DNA of 64,000 nt, taken from Synechococcus sp. JA-3-3Ab (GTDB lineage Bacteria; Cyanobacteriota; Cyanobacteriia; Thermostichales; Thermostichaceae). The notes under the pieces were generated by a model. That model was not told the DNA's origin, ran no database searches, and saw nothing but the letters and a program-made list of their open reading frames with translations. Where the stretch lies: the NCBI RefSeq assembly GCF_000013205.1, contig NC_007775.1, forward strand, positions 1,980,501-2,044,500, written 5' to 3'. Below, one piece after another: positions 35,832 through 44,097 of this stretch. Both the position numbers and the translations under genes were made by a program. Within the stretch, counting starts at the first letter, position 1, and the number at the start of each line of letters is the position of its first letter.

Positions 35832-37322
35832 CTAAGGGATCCAGGCCAGTGCGCTGCTGCTCAGCGGCAGGCGGCGACGGCTGTTGGGGATCGGCAGCCC
35901 ATCTTGCAAGTCCACCAGCCACACTTGCCCGCTGCGGATCGCTTGCCCAGTGCGGCTAAAGGGGGCCCAGGGATCCGGGATCTCCTCTTGCAAGGGCTCC
36001 AAAAGCGTGTAGGCCAACAGGCGGCCGTCAGGGGAAAGGCTGAAGTCCAGCTCAAAGGGATAGTCGGCCCGCCCCACCTCTACGGTCTTGCCCGCCGGGG
36101 CCGCGCCGCCGCTGCCGAACACCACTGCCAGCAAGCGGGGGGACTCGGTGTAGGCCAGAGATGCCAACGCGCCCTCACCAACAAACTCGGCCTCGCTGAC
36201 CAAGCCGTAAAAGACGGGTGCCCTCGGCGAAAAAGCTCCTTTGGTTACGGATCCCTCGGTAACCCAAATCTCCTCGCTGGTGCCGGTATTGCTGACGATA
36301 AAGAGGCTGCGGGTGTAGTCGGGATTGAAGCGCAGCAAAGCCCCGAAAGCCCCATCGGGACGGATGGCCAAGGTTTGGCCGAACTGGGCCAAAAAGCTCT
36401 CCGCTGCCGCCCGCGGCTGCAAGGGCACAATCCCCACCCCCTGCCCCTGGGAGATGAGCAGGCTGCTCTCATCAGGGCTGATGAAAAAGTCTCCCCCCAA
36501 AGCCGTATCCAGATCCAGCCGCTCAAAGGGATCCCGGCTCCTTTTCTGGATCCACAGTTCCGTCTGGACGGGAGCCAGGGGATCCCGTTGCAGGGGGATC
36601 CGCTCCGCTACCACCAGCTCCCCCGTCGGCGAGACCTGGAAGCGCAGGTTTTGGTAGCCCTGGTGGTCCAGCAGCAACCGGGAAGACAGATCCTCCAGAT
36701 CCAGGCGGTAGAGATCCTGCTGCTGGATGGTGCTGGCGGTGGCAAAGTAGTAGACGAAGCGGCCATCGGCGCTGGGCTGCATCTGGGTAACCTTCAGCCC
36801 CGCCGGCGTCAGCAAAGTGGTGGATCCCGTCTCCAGGTTAAAGAGCAACAGCCGCCCCCGTTGGTCTGCTTCCGTGCCGATCCCCAACAACTGCCGATCC
36901 GGCGTGCGAAACTCGCCCTCAAAAGGCCGCGCCATGGGCTGGCCCCGCTCATCCACGGCTGCCTGCAGGCGCACCCGGTAGGTCTGGCCGTAGGGGGCCG
37001 GCTCTGTCAGCGTCCAAAAAAAGCGGCGGCCCAGCTTGCGCATCCGGCCCGGCAGAGGCGGCTGGATCTCCAGGTTGGCCGCAACGCTGTCCGCATCCAT
37101 AGGGCGGTTGAAGGTCAGCACCATCTGCAGTTCCTGGGATCCCACCCGCTGCTGTTGCCAGTTAAAGTCCCGCACATAGGGGGCCGTGTGGTTGCCCAGC
37201 AAAAATAAGATCACCCCAACCGCCAAGTTGCAGAGGGTGATCCCGGCCACCCAGCGATCCAGGGGCTGGGTCAGCCCTCGCTGCAGAGCTGCATAGAAGC
37301 GACGTGCCGGCCAGGCAGACAT
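35832..37322 (-). CDS. Membrane-anchored protein with Ig-like and beta-propeller regions
   Basis: From MSAWPARRFYAALQ the protein has 496 residues. A single membrane helix (ITLCNLAVGVILFLLGN, about 25-45) is followed by an SbsA/Big_5-type Ig domain (MVLTFNRPMDADSVAANLEI, about 70-140). The remainder is repeats of about 45 residues resembling WD40/TolB-like propeller blades (MQPSADGRFVYYF, FFISPDESSLLIS, FSLSPDGRLLAYTL). I do not recognise a named family. The IS607 right end lies only 21 bases upstream and adds an in-frame ATG giving 10 extra residues (MYQVENCTTR). The native promoter has probably been displaced by that insertion. Confidence 0.75.
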   Translation of the reverse strand: MSAWPARRFYAALQRGLTQPLDRWVAGITLCNLAVGVILFLLGNHTAPYVRDFNWQQQRVGSQELQMVLTFNRPMDADSVAANLEIQPPLPGRMRKLGRRFFWTLTEPAPYGQTYRVRLQAAVDERGQPMARPFEGEFRTPDRQLLGIGTEADQRGRLLLFNLETGSTTLLTPAGLKVTQMQPSADGRFVYYFATASTIQQQDLYRLDLEDLSSRLLLDHQGYQNLRFQVSPTGELVVAERIPLQRDPLAPVQTELWIQKRSRDPFERLDLDTALGGDFFISPDESSLLISQGQGVGIVPLQPRAAAESFLAQFGQTLAIRPDGAFGALLRFNPDYTRSLFIVSNTGTSEEIWVTEGSVTKGAFSPRAPVFYGLVSEAEFVGEGALASLAYTESPRLLAVVFGSGGAAPAGKTVEVGRADYPFELDFSLSPDGRLLAYTLLEPLQEEIPDPWAPFSRTGQAIRSGQVWLVDLQDGLPIPNSRRRLPLSSSALAWIP

Positions 37323-37352
37323 CCGAGTCGTACAGTTTTCGACCTGATACAT

Positions 37353-38633
37353 TTACGCTGAACACTGCTGAGCATTACTGCTCAGCGGTGAAGCGATAGC
37401 ATTCTGTCCGTTTCCGTTGTCACTACGCGATGCTGACGCGACCGCGCTACTCGGACGGAGTCCAAACAGAAAGGCGGTATCCCGCAAAGCCCTGAGCATA
37501 ACACCCAGAGCGCCTTGCCAATCTCGTGGTAGCCTATGGTTGCACTTTGGGCATCTAAACACCTTTGCGCCACCCAACTTGGTGTGGATGTGCCCGCACT
37601 TGGTACAGGTTTTGCTGGTGTACGCTTCCGATACTTCCACGACAACCACGTTTTTCTTCTTGGCTTGAAACTTCAGGAGCTGCTTGAACCGGTAGTGCGC
37701 CCAGGTGAGCATCGCCCTTGCTGTCTTGCTACCAAACTTCCTCCCTGCCTTGGCAACCATCTTGGCTGACTCGAAAGTGGGGAGGAATATCAATCGGTAG
37801 TTATCCGTCAAGAACGCTGCTACCTTACGATGGCACTCGTCCACCAAGTTCCTGATTCTCTCCCGCAGACGAAACGCCGCTTGCCGCATTCGCCTACGCT
37901 TGGGTCTCGGTGCTTTACTCAGCCTAGACTGCAGATCGTCTAGGTGGTAGCACAGCCGAACGATCCTGCCAAAGTCTCCCTTGGCGATATCTACAAAGCC
38001 CGCCCCATCAAACCCTGTAAGGAAGCTTCTTACTCCAGGATCAAGTGCGATCACCCCCTTTGCTAACGAACACTGCTCGTTCACGGGCTCAGGGAAGATG
38101 GCATACCATCTGTCTTTCACCCGCATTAGCTCAGTTCCACGTGCCCATTCTCTGGGCATCTCCTCGGATGCACGGAACGTCAAGCCTCGGGTGAGTTTCG
38201 GATACCACGTCCCATTGCGAAAGTTGCCGGCGTTGAATTGCAGCGTATGCGACCTGTCCCGCACACTGCGAAACCTCGCGTCTTTGCTTCGGCGAAACGC
38301 CAGCCACGCCTCGACGACCGCGTTCTGCTTGATGTGGCAAGGGACGTCCTTCACCCACCCGGGCAGGTCGGAGCGCAGGATGATGTCCCGCAGCTTTCTG
38401 GCCGTTTTTGGGGCACCATGCTGACGCTGATAGGCAATCGCTTGGTTGTAGCAGTACCGGCACGCCGCTTGCCACCGCTTCCAAACTTTAGCCAGCGCTG
38501 GCTCCGGATAAATCCGTATCTTTCTCGATTGCAGCCCGATATTTTCTGAGTCCGTAGAGCCGACTGCTGAAGCAGTGCAGGATGGTGAGGATATCCTCAA
38601 CCAGTTCCTGTTGGGGAGAAAGGTGATCGTCAT
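37353..38633 (-). CDS. tnpB: IS607 TnpB, RNA-guided nuclease
   Basis: The TnpB is about 426 residues from an ATG inside tnpA. Homology begins near IRIYPEPALAKVWKRWQ and continues through the RuvC motifs IALDPGVRSFLTGF (Asp), LIFLPTFESAKM (Glu) and LPRDWQGALGVML (Asp), with a zinc ribbon CTKCGHIHTK...FRCPKC between. All catalytic residues are present. The frame stays open a further 127 codons upstream, but that part is out-of-frame overlap with tnpA. The start is uncertain because few start codons occur near the tnpA stop. The 3' end probably overlaps the omega-RNA scaffold that runs to the element's right end. Confidence 0.87.
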   Translation of the reverse strand: MTITFLPNRNWLRISSPSCTASAVGSTDSENIGLQSRKIRIYPEPALAKVWKRWQAACRYCYNQAIAYQRQHGAPKTARKLRDIILRSDLPGWVKDVPCHIKQNAVVEAWLAFRRSKDARFRSVRDRSHTLQFNAGNFRNGTWYPKLTRGLTFRASEEMPREWARGTELMRVKDRWYAIFPEPVNEQCSLAKGVIALDPGVRSFLTGFDGAGFVDIAKGDFGRIVRLCYHLDDLQSRLSKAPRPKRRRMRQAAFRLRERIRNLVDECHRKVAAFLTDNYRLIFLPTFESAKMVAKAGRKFGSKTARAMLTWAHYRFKQLLKFQAKKKNVVVVEVSEAYTSKTCTKCGHIHTKLGGAKVFRCPKCNHRLPRDWQGALGVMLRALRDTAFLFGLRPSSAVASASRSDNGNGQNAIASPLSSNAQQCSA

Positions 38634-39105
38634 CGAGAACCAAGATTTCGCATCCGTATTGACGGCAGTACCACTCAACGAACTCAAATCCAAACCGGCA
38701 GAGTCGATCCCGGTGAGCGACCACAATTGTTCCGACATCTCCCGCACGGACTCGTTCCAATAAGGCAAGGAACTTTGGTCTTTTGAAGTTGAGACCGCCG
38801 CCAACCTCTCCGACCACTTCGGCTCCAGGATAGAGGTCAACCAGTCTTGCAATCTGTCTCTCCAAGTCTGGTTTCTGCCCTCGACTGCTGACTCGGGCGT
38901 ACAAAACGACTCGTTTGTCCTTCTTGGGCGCTCTGTTCGCGTCAGCGGGCCGGAGGCCAATGTAGCTGTCGAGGTCATACCTTCTCGCCCTACCGGATGG
39001 TGTACGTGTTGCATTGATCCAGCCCTTCTGTTCCCATCGCCTCAAGGTGTGGAGACACACCCCAAAATAATCCGCCGCTTCTCTCGGTTTTACATACCTA
39101 GCCAT
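38488..39105 (-). CDS. tnpA: IS607 TnpA, serine-recombinase transposase
   Basis: The 205 residues combine a MerR-like N-terminal HTH (YVKPREAADYFGVCLHTLRRW, about 4-45) with a compact serine-recombinase domain (VVLYARVSSRGQKPDLERQI with nucleophile Ser73, then VVAHRDRLCRFGFEFVEWYC). This small domain order is diagnostic of IS607 transposases, which form a synaptic tetramer and insert at GG dinucleotides. It overlaps tnpB at its 3' end. Confidence 0.93.
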   Translation of the reverse strand: MARYVKPREAADYFGVCLHTLRRWEQKGWINATRTPSGRARRYDLDSYIGLRPADANRAPKKDKRVVLYARVSSRGQKPDLERQIARLVDLYPGAEVVGEVGGGLNFKRPKFLALLERVRAGDVGTIVVAHRDRLCRFGFEFVEWYCRQYGCEILVLDDDHLSPQQELVEDILTILHCFSSRLYGLRKYRAAIEKDTDLSGASAG

Positions 39106-39115
39106 ACCAAGCAGC

Positions 39116-39149
39116 TATACTGAACATATTGTACATTATTTTCAGTATA
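39116..39149. promoter_or_regulatory. Inverted repeat in the IS607 left end
   Basis: TATACTGAA and TTCAGTATA form a 9-bp inverted repeat spaced by 16 bases, ending 11 bases before the tnpA start. It may be the transposase-binding site or a promoter/operator; TATACT also reads as a -10 box. Confidence 0.5.
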
Positions 39150-39221
39150 GTCCAGCATATCATTGACTAGAGTCATGCTCTCAAACCAGATTAAGACACT
39201 TCCCAGGCACTCCGCGCCACT

Positions 39222-39261
39222 GCCCTCACCCCCAACCCCTCTCCCAGAGGGAGAGGGGAGT
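39222..39261. repeat. 40-bp dispersed hairpin repeat, copy 1
   Basis: The segment contains a perfect 10-bp stem (CCCCTCTCCC-aga-GGGAGAGGGG) preceded by GCCCTCACCCCC. The same 40 bases with two differences occur at 58897-58936. It lies between the IS607 left end and the stop codon of a methyltransferase gene. Confidence 0.8.
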
Positions 39262-39290
39262 TGGGATTGGTCGGGAACGGGAAAACGGCT

Positions 39291-40553
39291 CTACTGCAGC
39301 ATGACGAATAGAAAGTCTTCCAACGCCGTCAGGAAGGTCAGCACCTCGTCAGTTGCCTGTTCTTCCGTCAGGGATCCCAACTCGACGACCCGCTGAATCA
39401 GCTTTGCCACCGGAGTTGGCCCCTGCAGCAGCGGGGCCAGCCATTTCACCTTCTCGGCAGGGATGCGGATCCGCCCGTGGGTGGCCCCTGTCCACTGCAT
39501 TTCGTAGGTGCAGTTCTCTTGCAGGGCCTTGTTGTACTCCTGGTGGAAGCGAGCGTTGTCCATCAGCAGGGGGTTGAATTGCACGGATCCCGCCAACCAA
39601 TCTGCATCCGTCCAAGGTAGCACCAGGGAAGAGCCGGCGTGCTCGGCCCAAAAGTCGATGAGGCGATGGGCAGGCCGGATCAGCTCGTAGAGGTGCAGCC
39701 GCTCCATGACGCTGAGGGTTTCCAGCCGTTGCCGCACAAACTCCGGCACTTGCTTAAAGAGAGACTCCAGCGACCAGTCGGGCATATCCACCAGGCTTAA
39801 AAAGCCCAACCCCGCCTGCTGCAACATGCCAAACACCTCGGGGATCGTGAATCCCTTGTCGTTGGAGAGCAGATAGTTGTTCATGATGGCGGCATCTTCG
39901 GTATAGCTGGCCGGGTTCCACAGCACCGCCTTGGCCACCTCTTCCTGCAGGGATCCCATGAACTCCCGCACATGTTGCGCCCCCACCGCCGGCGGGACGT
40001 CGAATTGCCCCACCTTTTGCAAAGCTGCCTGCAGGCGGAGAAACACCTGGCGTTGGCGGCGGCTGTGGAGATTGGCGCGAATGATGCCCTCGGGCTTGAG
40101 GACTTTTTTCATCGCCCGCAAGCCCTCAGTGGGATCCGCCAACAAATACAAAACATCGTTCAGGCTGATGAAATCGAACTGGATCCCCAGGCGATCCAGC
40201 TCCAGCACGTTGAGGACGTAGCACTGGACATCGGTGAAGCCGTGGTGCCGCAGGCGTTCCTCGGTGAGCTTGACCGAAGCCGGCGACAGATCACAGGCCA
40301 CGATCTGGGCGCCCGGATTGGCCTCCGCCATCATCAGCGTCTCCCAGCCGGAGCCACAGCCGGCGTTGAGCATCACCTTGCCCTCGGACGGGACGAGGGC
40401 GTGGGTGCGTAGGTACTGGGCGGTGGTATAGCTCATCTTGAACATCTCCCCCAGGGCATTGCGGGCCGACTGCGAGAGGGGCACGTTGGGGTAGGGCAGA
40501 GCCTCGTAGAGGCTGAGGGCCCGGTCTGCAGCCGAGAGGGCGGATCTGGTCAT
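39291..40553 (-). CDS. Class I SAM-dependent methyltransferase with extended C-terminal domain
   Basis: Residues about 25-200 form a Rossmann methyltransferase: motif I VMLNAGCGSGWETLMMA, motif II acidic end in IVACDLSPASVKL, and DFISLNDVLYLLADP. The first segment, LYEALPYPNVPLSQ, is typical of cyanobacterial methyltransferases with a tetratricopeptide or unknown C-terminal extension. The 200-residue C-terminus (YNKALQENCTYEMQW, GRIRIPAEKVKWLAPLL, LIQRVVELG) is not recognised but resembles a winged-helix cap. The substrate is unknown. It is divergent from the TPR-like membrane protein gene. Confidence 0.8.
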   Translation of the reverse strand: MTRSALSAADRALSLYEALPYPNVPLSQSARNALGEMFKMSYTTAQYLRTHALVPSEGKVMLNAGCGSGWETLMMAEANPGAQIVACDLSPASVKLTEERLRHHGFTDVQCYVLNVLELDRLGIQFDFISLNDVLYLLADPTEGLRAMKKVLKPEGIIRANLHSRRQRQVFLRLQAALQKVGQFDVPPAVGAQHVREFMGSLQEEVAKAVLWNPASYTEDAAIMNNYLLSNDKGFTIPEVFGMLQQAGLGFLSLVDMPDWSLESLFKQVPEFVRQRLETLSVMERLHLYELIRPAHRLIDFWAEHAGSSLVLPWTDADWLAGSVQFNPLLMDNARFHQEYNKALQENCTYEMQWTGATHGRIRIPAEKVKWLAPLLQGPTPVAKLIQRVVELGSLTEEQATDEVLTFLTALEDFLFVMLQ

Positions 40554-40656
40554 ACGCAGAGGAAAAGCTCAACAGAGAGCGAGAGAGCGGTCGATGCAAA
40601 GGCAGGATGAATTTATGATTGAGTGTAGCCGTTGAGGGATCCGCTCAGAACTGGCT

Positions 40657-41475
40657 ATGACTGCTGCTGCTTTGCCCCGTCGCCGCTCCCGTTTCTCCCT
40701 GGCAGGCACCCTGGCCGCCGTGGGCGGGGCGCTGCTGTGCGGGATCCTGGTGGTGCGGCTGCAGGTGCCGATGCTGGAGCGGATCAACCTAGAGGCCCTG
40801 GAAAATGCCGAGGCCCGCAAAAACCGCAACATCGCCCTGGCCACCACCCTGGGCTGGCTGGGCTACCGCAACCTGGGCGCCTCCTGGCTGTGGCTGGAGC
40901 TGATCCAGTACTACGGCGACGCCCCTGCTCGTGCCCAAACCGGCTACGGCCTCGCCTACGAGTACTTCGACCACATGCTGCGACTGGATCCCAACTTTTT
41001 CTTGGGCTACCGGCTGTCTAGCTTGGTGTTGGCCTATCGGGCCGGCCAGCCGGAAAAAGCTGTCGAGATTTTGGATCGCGGCCTGCAGCAGTTTAACCCC
41101 CAAAACAATCCCGACGCCTGGCGGCTCTACGTGGATCGCGCCTTGATCAACTTCATGTTTTTGGGGGATGCGGAAGCGGGCCGCCGCGACTACTACCAAG
41201 CTGCCGCCTGGCGGGAACAGGTGGGCCTGCCCGGCGACGACTTTCGCCAACTGGGGGACAACATCGCCCGCAGCCCCCTCAGCCGCCGTTCCCGCTTTGA
41301 TGTCTGGCTGAGCGTGTTCAATGCCACCAGCGACCGGGATACCCGCCAGTTTGTTCTGGAACAACTGACCCAATTGGGGACGGTGCTGCGGACGCTGCCC
41401 ACCGGCGAGATCGAGATTCTCCCACCTCCTCTGCCCGATTTTCCCGAGGAAGAGCCCTACCGCTTGCGCCTGTAA
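40657..41475 (+). CDS. Conserved cyanobacterial membrane-anchored TPR-like protein
   Basis: The 272-residue protein has an N-terminal membrane anchor (FSLAGTLAAVGGALLCGILV, about 14-35) and a helical body with one or two TPR-like pairs (YGLAYEYFDHMLRLDPNFFLGYRL, read as AYEYFDHMLRLDPNFFLGY; AGQPEKAVEILDRGLQQFNP). No catalytic motif is seen and I know no assigned function. The nuclease-PspA fusion and a second TPR protein follow on the same strand. Confidence 0.7.
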   Translation: MTAAALPRRRSRFSLAGTLAAVGGALLCGILVVRLQVPMLERINLEALENAEARKNRNIALATTLGWLGYRNLGASWLWLELIQYYGDAPARAQTGYGLAYEYFDHMLRLDPNFFLGYRLSSLVLAYRAGQPEKAVEILDRGLQQFNPQNNPDAWRLYVDRALINFMFLGDAEAGRRDYYQAAAWREQVGLPGDDFRQLGDNIARSPLSRRSRFDVWLSVFNATSDRDTRQFVLEQLTQLGTVLRTLPTGEIEILPPPLPDFPEEEPYRLRL

Positions 41476-41785
41476 TTCCAATCCCCTAACTGGGCAAAGA
41501 TTGCGCTCTAGGGTTGTGACGTTGCCCCAAGAGGTGAGCTAAACTCTAACCCAAATTGTCATCCTGGAAGCCGTCTTCTTCACAGGACCGATCCCTGCGT
41601 CAGAGAATCTGCTCTCTCTGGCGCAAGCGAAGTGTTGCTCCCGCTGCCTCTCCTCGAAGAAGGGGCGGCTATCGTTCTTGCTTCCGGTTCGTGAAGACGC
41701 TCCAGGCTTTCGGTAAGTTCCCGCAGCTTCCCCATTTCTTATTATTTCTTAACTTTTGTTGTTCTGCACAATAGGAGTGATCCCC
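41476..41785 (+). other. 310-base non-coding leader region
   Basis: No gene is seen between the TPR-like gene and the nuclease fusion. The region holds several short stems (for example CAGAGA/TCTCTG) and ends in an AT-rich run (TTATTATTTCTTAACTTTTG) before a GGAG ribosome site. It could be a structured 5' leader or a small RNA, but I cannot match it to a known family. Confidence 0.35.
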
Positions 41786-42763
41786 ATGGCCTCAAGAACT
41801 TCTCTCCTGATGATGGCGGCTGTCCTTTCGGGCAGTTGGTTTGTCCTCCCTGCAGCGGCCCAATCTTCTGGGACAGCGCGAGTACGGTCGGTGGTGGATG
41901 GGGACACCTTTTGGGCAGACTTGAACGGCAGGCCAACCCGTTTTCGTCTTGCCTATGTGGATGCCCCAGAGCTGACGCAAGGGCGCTGGGGGCGGCTCTC
42001 GCAGGAAGCTTTGCAAAGCCTGCTGCCGCCGGGATCCCTGGTGCAGGTGGATACTCTCTACGTCACGCCAGAAGGGCTGCACATTGCCCAGGTGTACAAC
42101 GCCGAGGGTTTGGTGAATTTGGAGATGTTGCGCCAGGGGCAGGCGGTGGTTTATGAGCGCTTTTTGTACGGGGCCAACCGGGAGCGCTACTTGGAAGCTC
42201 AAGAATTGGCCCAGGCGGCGCGACGAGGTTTTTGGCAGCAACGCAATCCGGTGATGCCCTGGGAGTTTCGGGAGACAGCCGCGCAAACCTCAGCCTTTGC
42301 GGGATCCAACGTTTTGGACGGCTCCTTCCTGCGGGAAAACCCGGCAGCGGCTGCGGGCGTGGGCATTGCCACCGCGGTGGTGATGGTGGGCTTGAGCAAG
42401 CTGCTGTGGAGAAAGCCCAGCCGGCAGAGGGTGAGCATCCGCCAGATGGAGCGGGATCTCAAACAACTGCAGCGCAGCCTGGCCACAACGCTGGCCAGCC
42501 GCAAGCAACTGGAACGGCAGTACGATCAACTGCTGCAAAAGGCCGAGGATTGGTTTGTCAGAGCCCAAAAGGCCAGCCAACATGACCAGGACGAGCTGGC
42601 GCGCCAGGCTTTGGTGCAGCGGAACCAACACATGAGTGCTGCAGAGGCGGTTCGCAAATCTTTGGATGAAGTTGAAGCGCAGGCGGCAACCCTCCGCGAA
42701 GGCATTTCTCGCCTGGAAAGCCAGATCGCGCTGGCCAAGCTGGAACGGGAGATGAACAACTAA
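41786..42763 (+). CDS. Secreted SNase-like domain fused through a membrane helix to a PspA/Vipp1-like coiled coil
   Basis: The 325-residue protein has four parts. These are a signal-like N-terminus (1-27, ending AAAQ), a staphylococcal-nuclease domain (31-155), one membrane helix (about 187-207, AAAAGVGIATAVVMVGLSKL) and a coiled coil (215-325). In the SNase domain the calcium/catalytic residues Asp40 in VVDGDT, Arg54, Asp59 and Glu62 in RLAYVDAPE are kept. The position of catalytic Arg87 of S. aureus nuclease is Leu98 (EGLHIAQVY), so activity may be reduced. The coiled coil matches the central and C-terminal helices of PspA/IM30 (LARQALVQRNQH, ISRLESQIALAKLEREM). ATG at 41786 has AGGAG eight bases upstream. 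Confidence 0.8.
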   Translation: MASRTSLLMMAAVLSGSWFVLPAAAQSSGTARVRSVVDGDTFWADLNGRPTRFRLAYVDAPELTQGRWGRLSQEALQSLLPPGSLVQVDTLYVTPEGLHIAQVYNAEGLVNLEMLRQGQAVVYERFLYGANRERYLEAQELAQAARRGFWQQRNPVMPWEFRETAAQTSAFAGSNVLDGSFLRENPAAAAGVGIATAVVMVGLSKLLWRKPSRQRVSIRQMERDLKQLQRSLATTLASRKQLERQYDQLLQKAEDWFVRAQKASQHDQDELARQALVQRNQHMSAAEAVRKSLDEVEAQAATLREGISRLESQIALAKLEREMNN

Positions 42764-42802
42764 GCCTGGGGCGGCGGCTTAAGATGGGGGAGCATCTACC
42801 TA

Positions 42803-43642
42803 GTGAGCCAACTGGCAATGGCGATGAAGGCAAGAGTATCCCCTCTTTTAGCTGCCCTGCTGTTGGTGCTGCTTTGGCTTGGGATCCCCCTTGGATCTGA
42901 GTCAGCGAATGGGGCAGCGGCGGCGAGTGCCAAGATCGATCCTGAGATTGACCGGCTGTTTGAGGAAGCCTTTGCTGCCACCAACCGGGGAGATTTTGCC
43001 CGGGCAGAGGCCTTTTGGAGCCAATTGTTGCAGCGCCAGCCCGACAACCCGGCCCTGTGGAGCAACCGAGGCAACGCCCGCGTCAGCCAGAACCGCTTGC
43101 AGGAGGCTTTGGAGGACTATGCTGAGGCCATTCGCCTGGCTCCCAACGCACCAGATCCCTATCTAAATCGGGGGACGGCTTTGGAGGGGCTAGGGCGCTG
43201 GCAGGAGGCCATTGCCGATTACGAGCGGGTGTTGCAGTTGGATCCCAACGATGCGGCAGCCTACAACAACCGGGGCAATGCCGAGGCAGCGCTGGGAGAG
43301 TGGCAGCAGGCCCTGGCCGATTACCGTCGCGCCACGGAGCTGGCTCCTGACTACGCCTTTGCCCAGGCCAACTACGCCCTCTGCCTTTATCAGGTGGGAG
43401 AAACGGAAGCTGCCTTGCGCCTGATGCGGGCTTTGGTGCGCAAGTACCCGAAGTTCCCGGATATGCGGGCTGCCCTCAGCGCTGTTCTTTGGGTGCAAGG
43501 CCGGCAGGGAGAAGCAGAAAGCCAATGGGTGGCTGTGCAAGGGCTGGATCCCCGCTATGCCGACCTGGAGTGGGTGAAAACCGTCCGTCGTTGGCCACCG
43601 GCGATGGTGGCAGCCCTGGAGCGCTTCCTTTCTCTGCGTTGA
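42803..43642 (+). CDS. Secreted TPR-repeat protein
   Basis: The 279-residue protein has a signal peptide or anchor (SPLLAALLLVLLWLGIPLG, about 12-32). It is followed by at least four clear TPR units with the W-x-x-x-G-N-A/R pattern (ALWSNRGNARVSQNRLQEAL, PDPYLNRGTALEGLGRWQEA, AAAYNNRGNAEAALGEWQQA, AFAQANYALCLYQVGETEAA). TPRs mediate protein contacts, and partners are unknown. The GTG start is used; ATG codons lie five and seven codons later. It follows the nuclease-PspA gene by 39 bases and may share its transcript. Confidence 0.8.
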   Translation: MSQLAMAMKARVSPLLAALLLVLLWLGIPLGSESANGAAAASAKIDPEIDRLFEEAFAATNRGDFARAEAFWSQLLQRQPDNPALWSNRGNARVSQNRLQEALEDYAEAIRLAPNAPDPYLNRGTALEGLGRWQEAIADYERVLQLDPNDAAAYNNRGNAEAALGEWQQALADYRRATELAPDYAFAQANYALCLYQVGETEAALRLMRALVRKYPKFPDMRAALSAVLWVQGRQGEAESQWVAVQGLDPRYADLEWVKTVRRWPPAMVAALERFLSLR

Positions 43643-44097
43643 AGAGCCGTCAGCAGACTCCCCTGCAACTCTGGATCGCAGCAATTCTTAATCTCATCTC
43701 AATTGAGAGGAGACATCGATCCTAGAAAGGAAAAGCCCCCACGACTCCCTCAAAAGAGGAAACGGGGCGGGCGCAGTGCCTCAGTCTAAATCGAAATAAC
43801 AACATTGCCATCTTTGAGTTATGGTTTCGGACTTGGCTCTGCGCATTGGCGAAGCGGTTGCTAGGGATCCCCGCAGCCAGAGGCTCAGGTTGCAGCCTGT
43901 CTGGGGGGGCGGGGATTGCCTAAATTGGGATCAGGACAACTGAGGATCCCGGCAGCCAGCTCAACCCAAGCCCAAGAGAACGCGAAGGGATCCCGACGGT
44001 TTCGATAGACTGTGAGAGGGACAGTGTAAAAAATTGCTTCCTCGAGCTTCCTCCCGCTCTGCTGTGTTTCAGTTCTATCGCGGCGTGTGGTACTGAC
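43643..44097. other. Intergenic region, no gene identified
   Basis: No convincing gene is found in 455 bases. A 40-codon frame at 43821-43943 has no ribosome site or recognisable similarity. A CGATAGACT near 44002 could be a -10 for the downstream gene. The structured G/C-rich stretch at about 43730-43790 resembles no RNA family I know. Confidence 0.4.

Larger units (their letters stand above)
37344..39180 (-). mobile_element. IS607-family insertion sequence, apparently complete
   Basis: This 1837-bp element carries a serine-recombinase tnpA and an overlapping tnpB. On the minus strand it runs from GAGCATGACTCTAG to GTTCAGCGTAAATGTATCAG, ends shared with the two 271-bp MITEs. A perfect hairpin (GCTGAGCA-gtaa-TGCTCAGC) precedes the right end. 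There are no terminal inverted repeats, as expected for IS607. Both genes look intact, so it may be active and the source of the MITEs. It separates the propeller-like gene from the methyltransferase at 39.3 kb. Confidence 0.88.

Noticed and set aside
38634-39014. N-terminal 127-codon extension of the IS607 TnpB frame
   Set aside because: It overlaps tnpA in another frame and has no TnpB similarity, so it was left out of the TnpB call.
39114-39180. Inverted repeat in the IS607 left end as a CRISPR-like or integron site
   Set aside because: A single pair with no spacer array. It belongs to the transposon end upstream of tnpA.
43821-43943. 40-codon plus-strand frame in the 43.6-44.1 kb gap
   Set aside because: No ribosome site, no similarity to a known small photosynthetic protein and no conserved-looking pattern.
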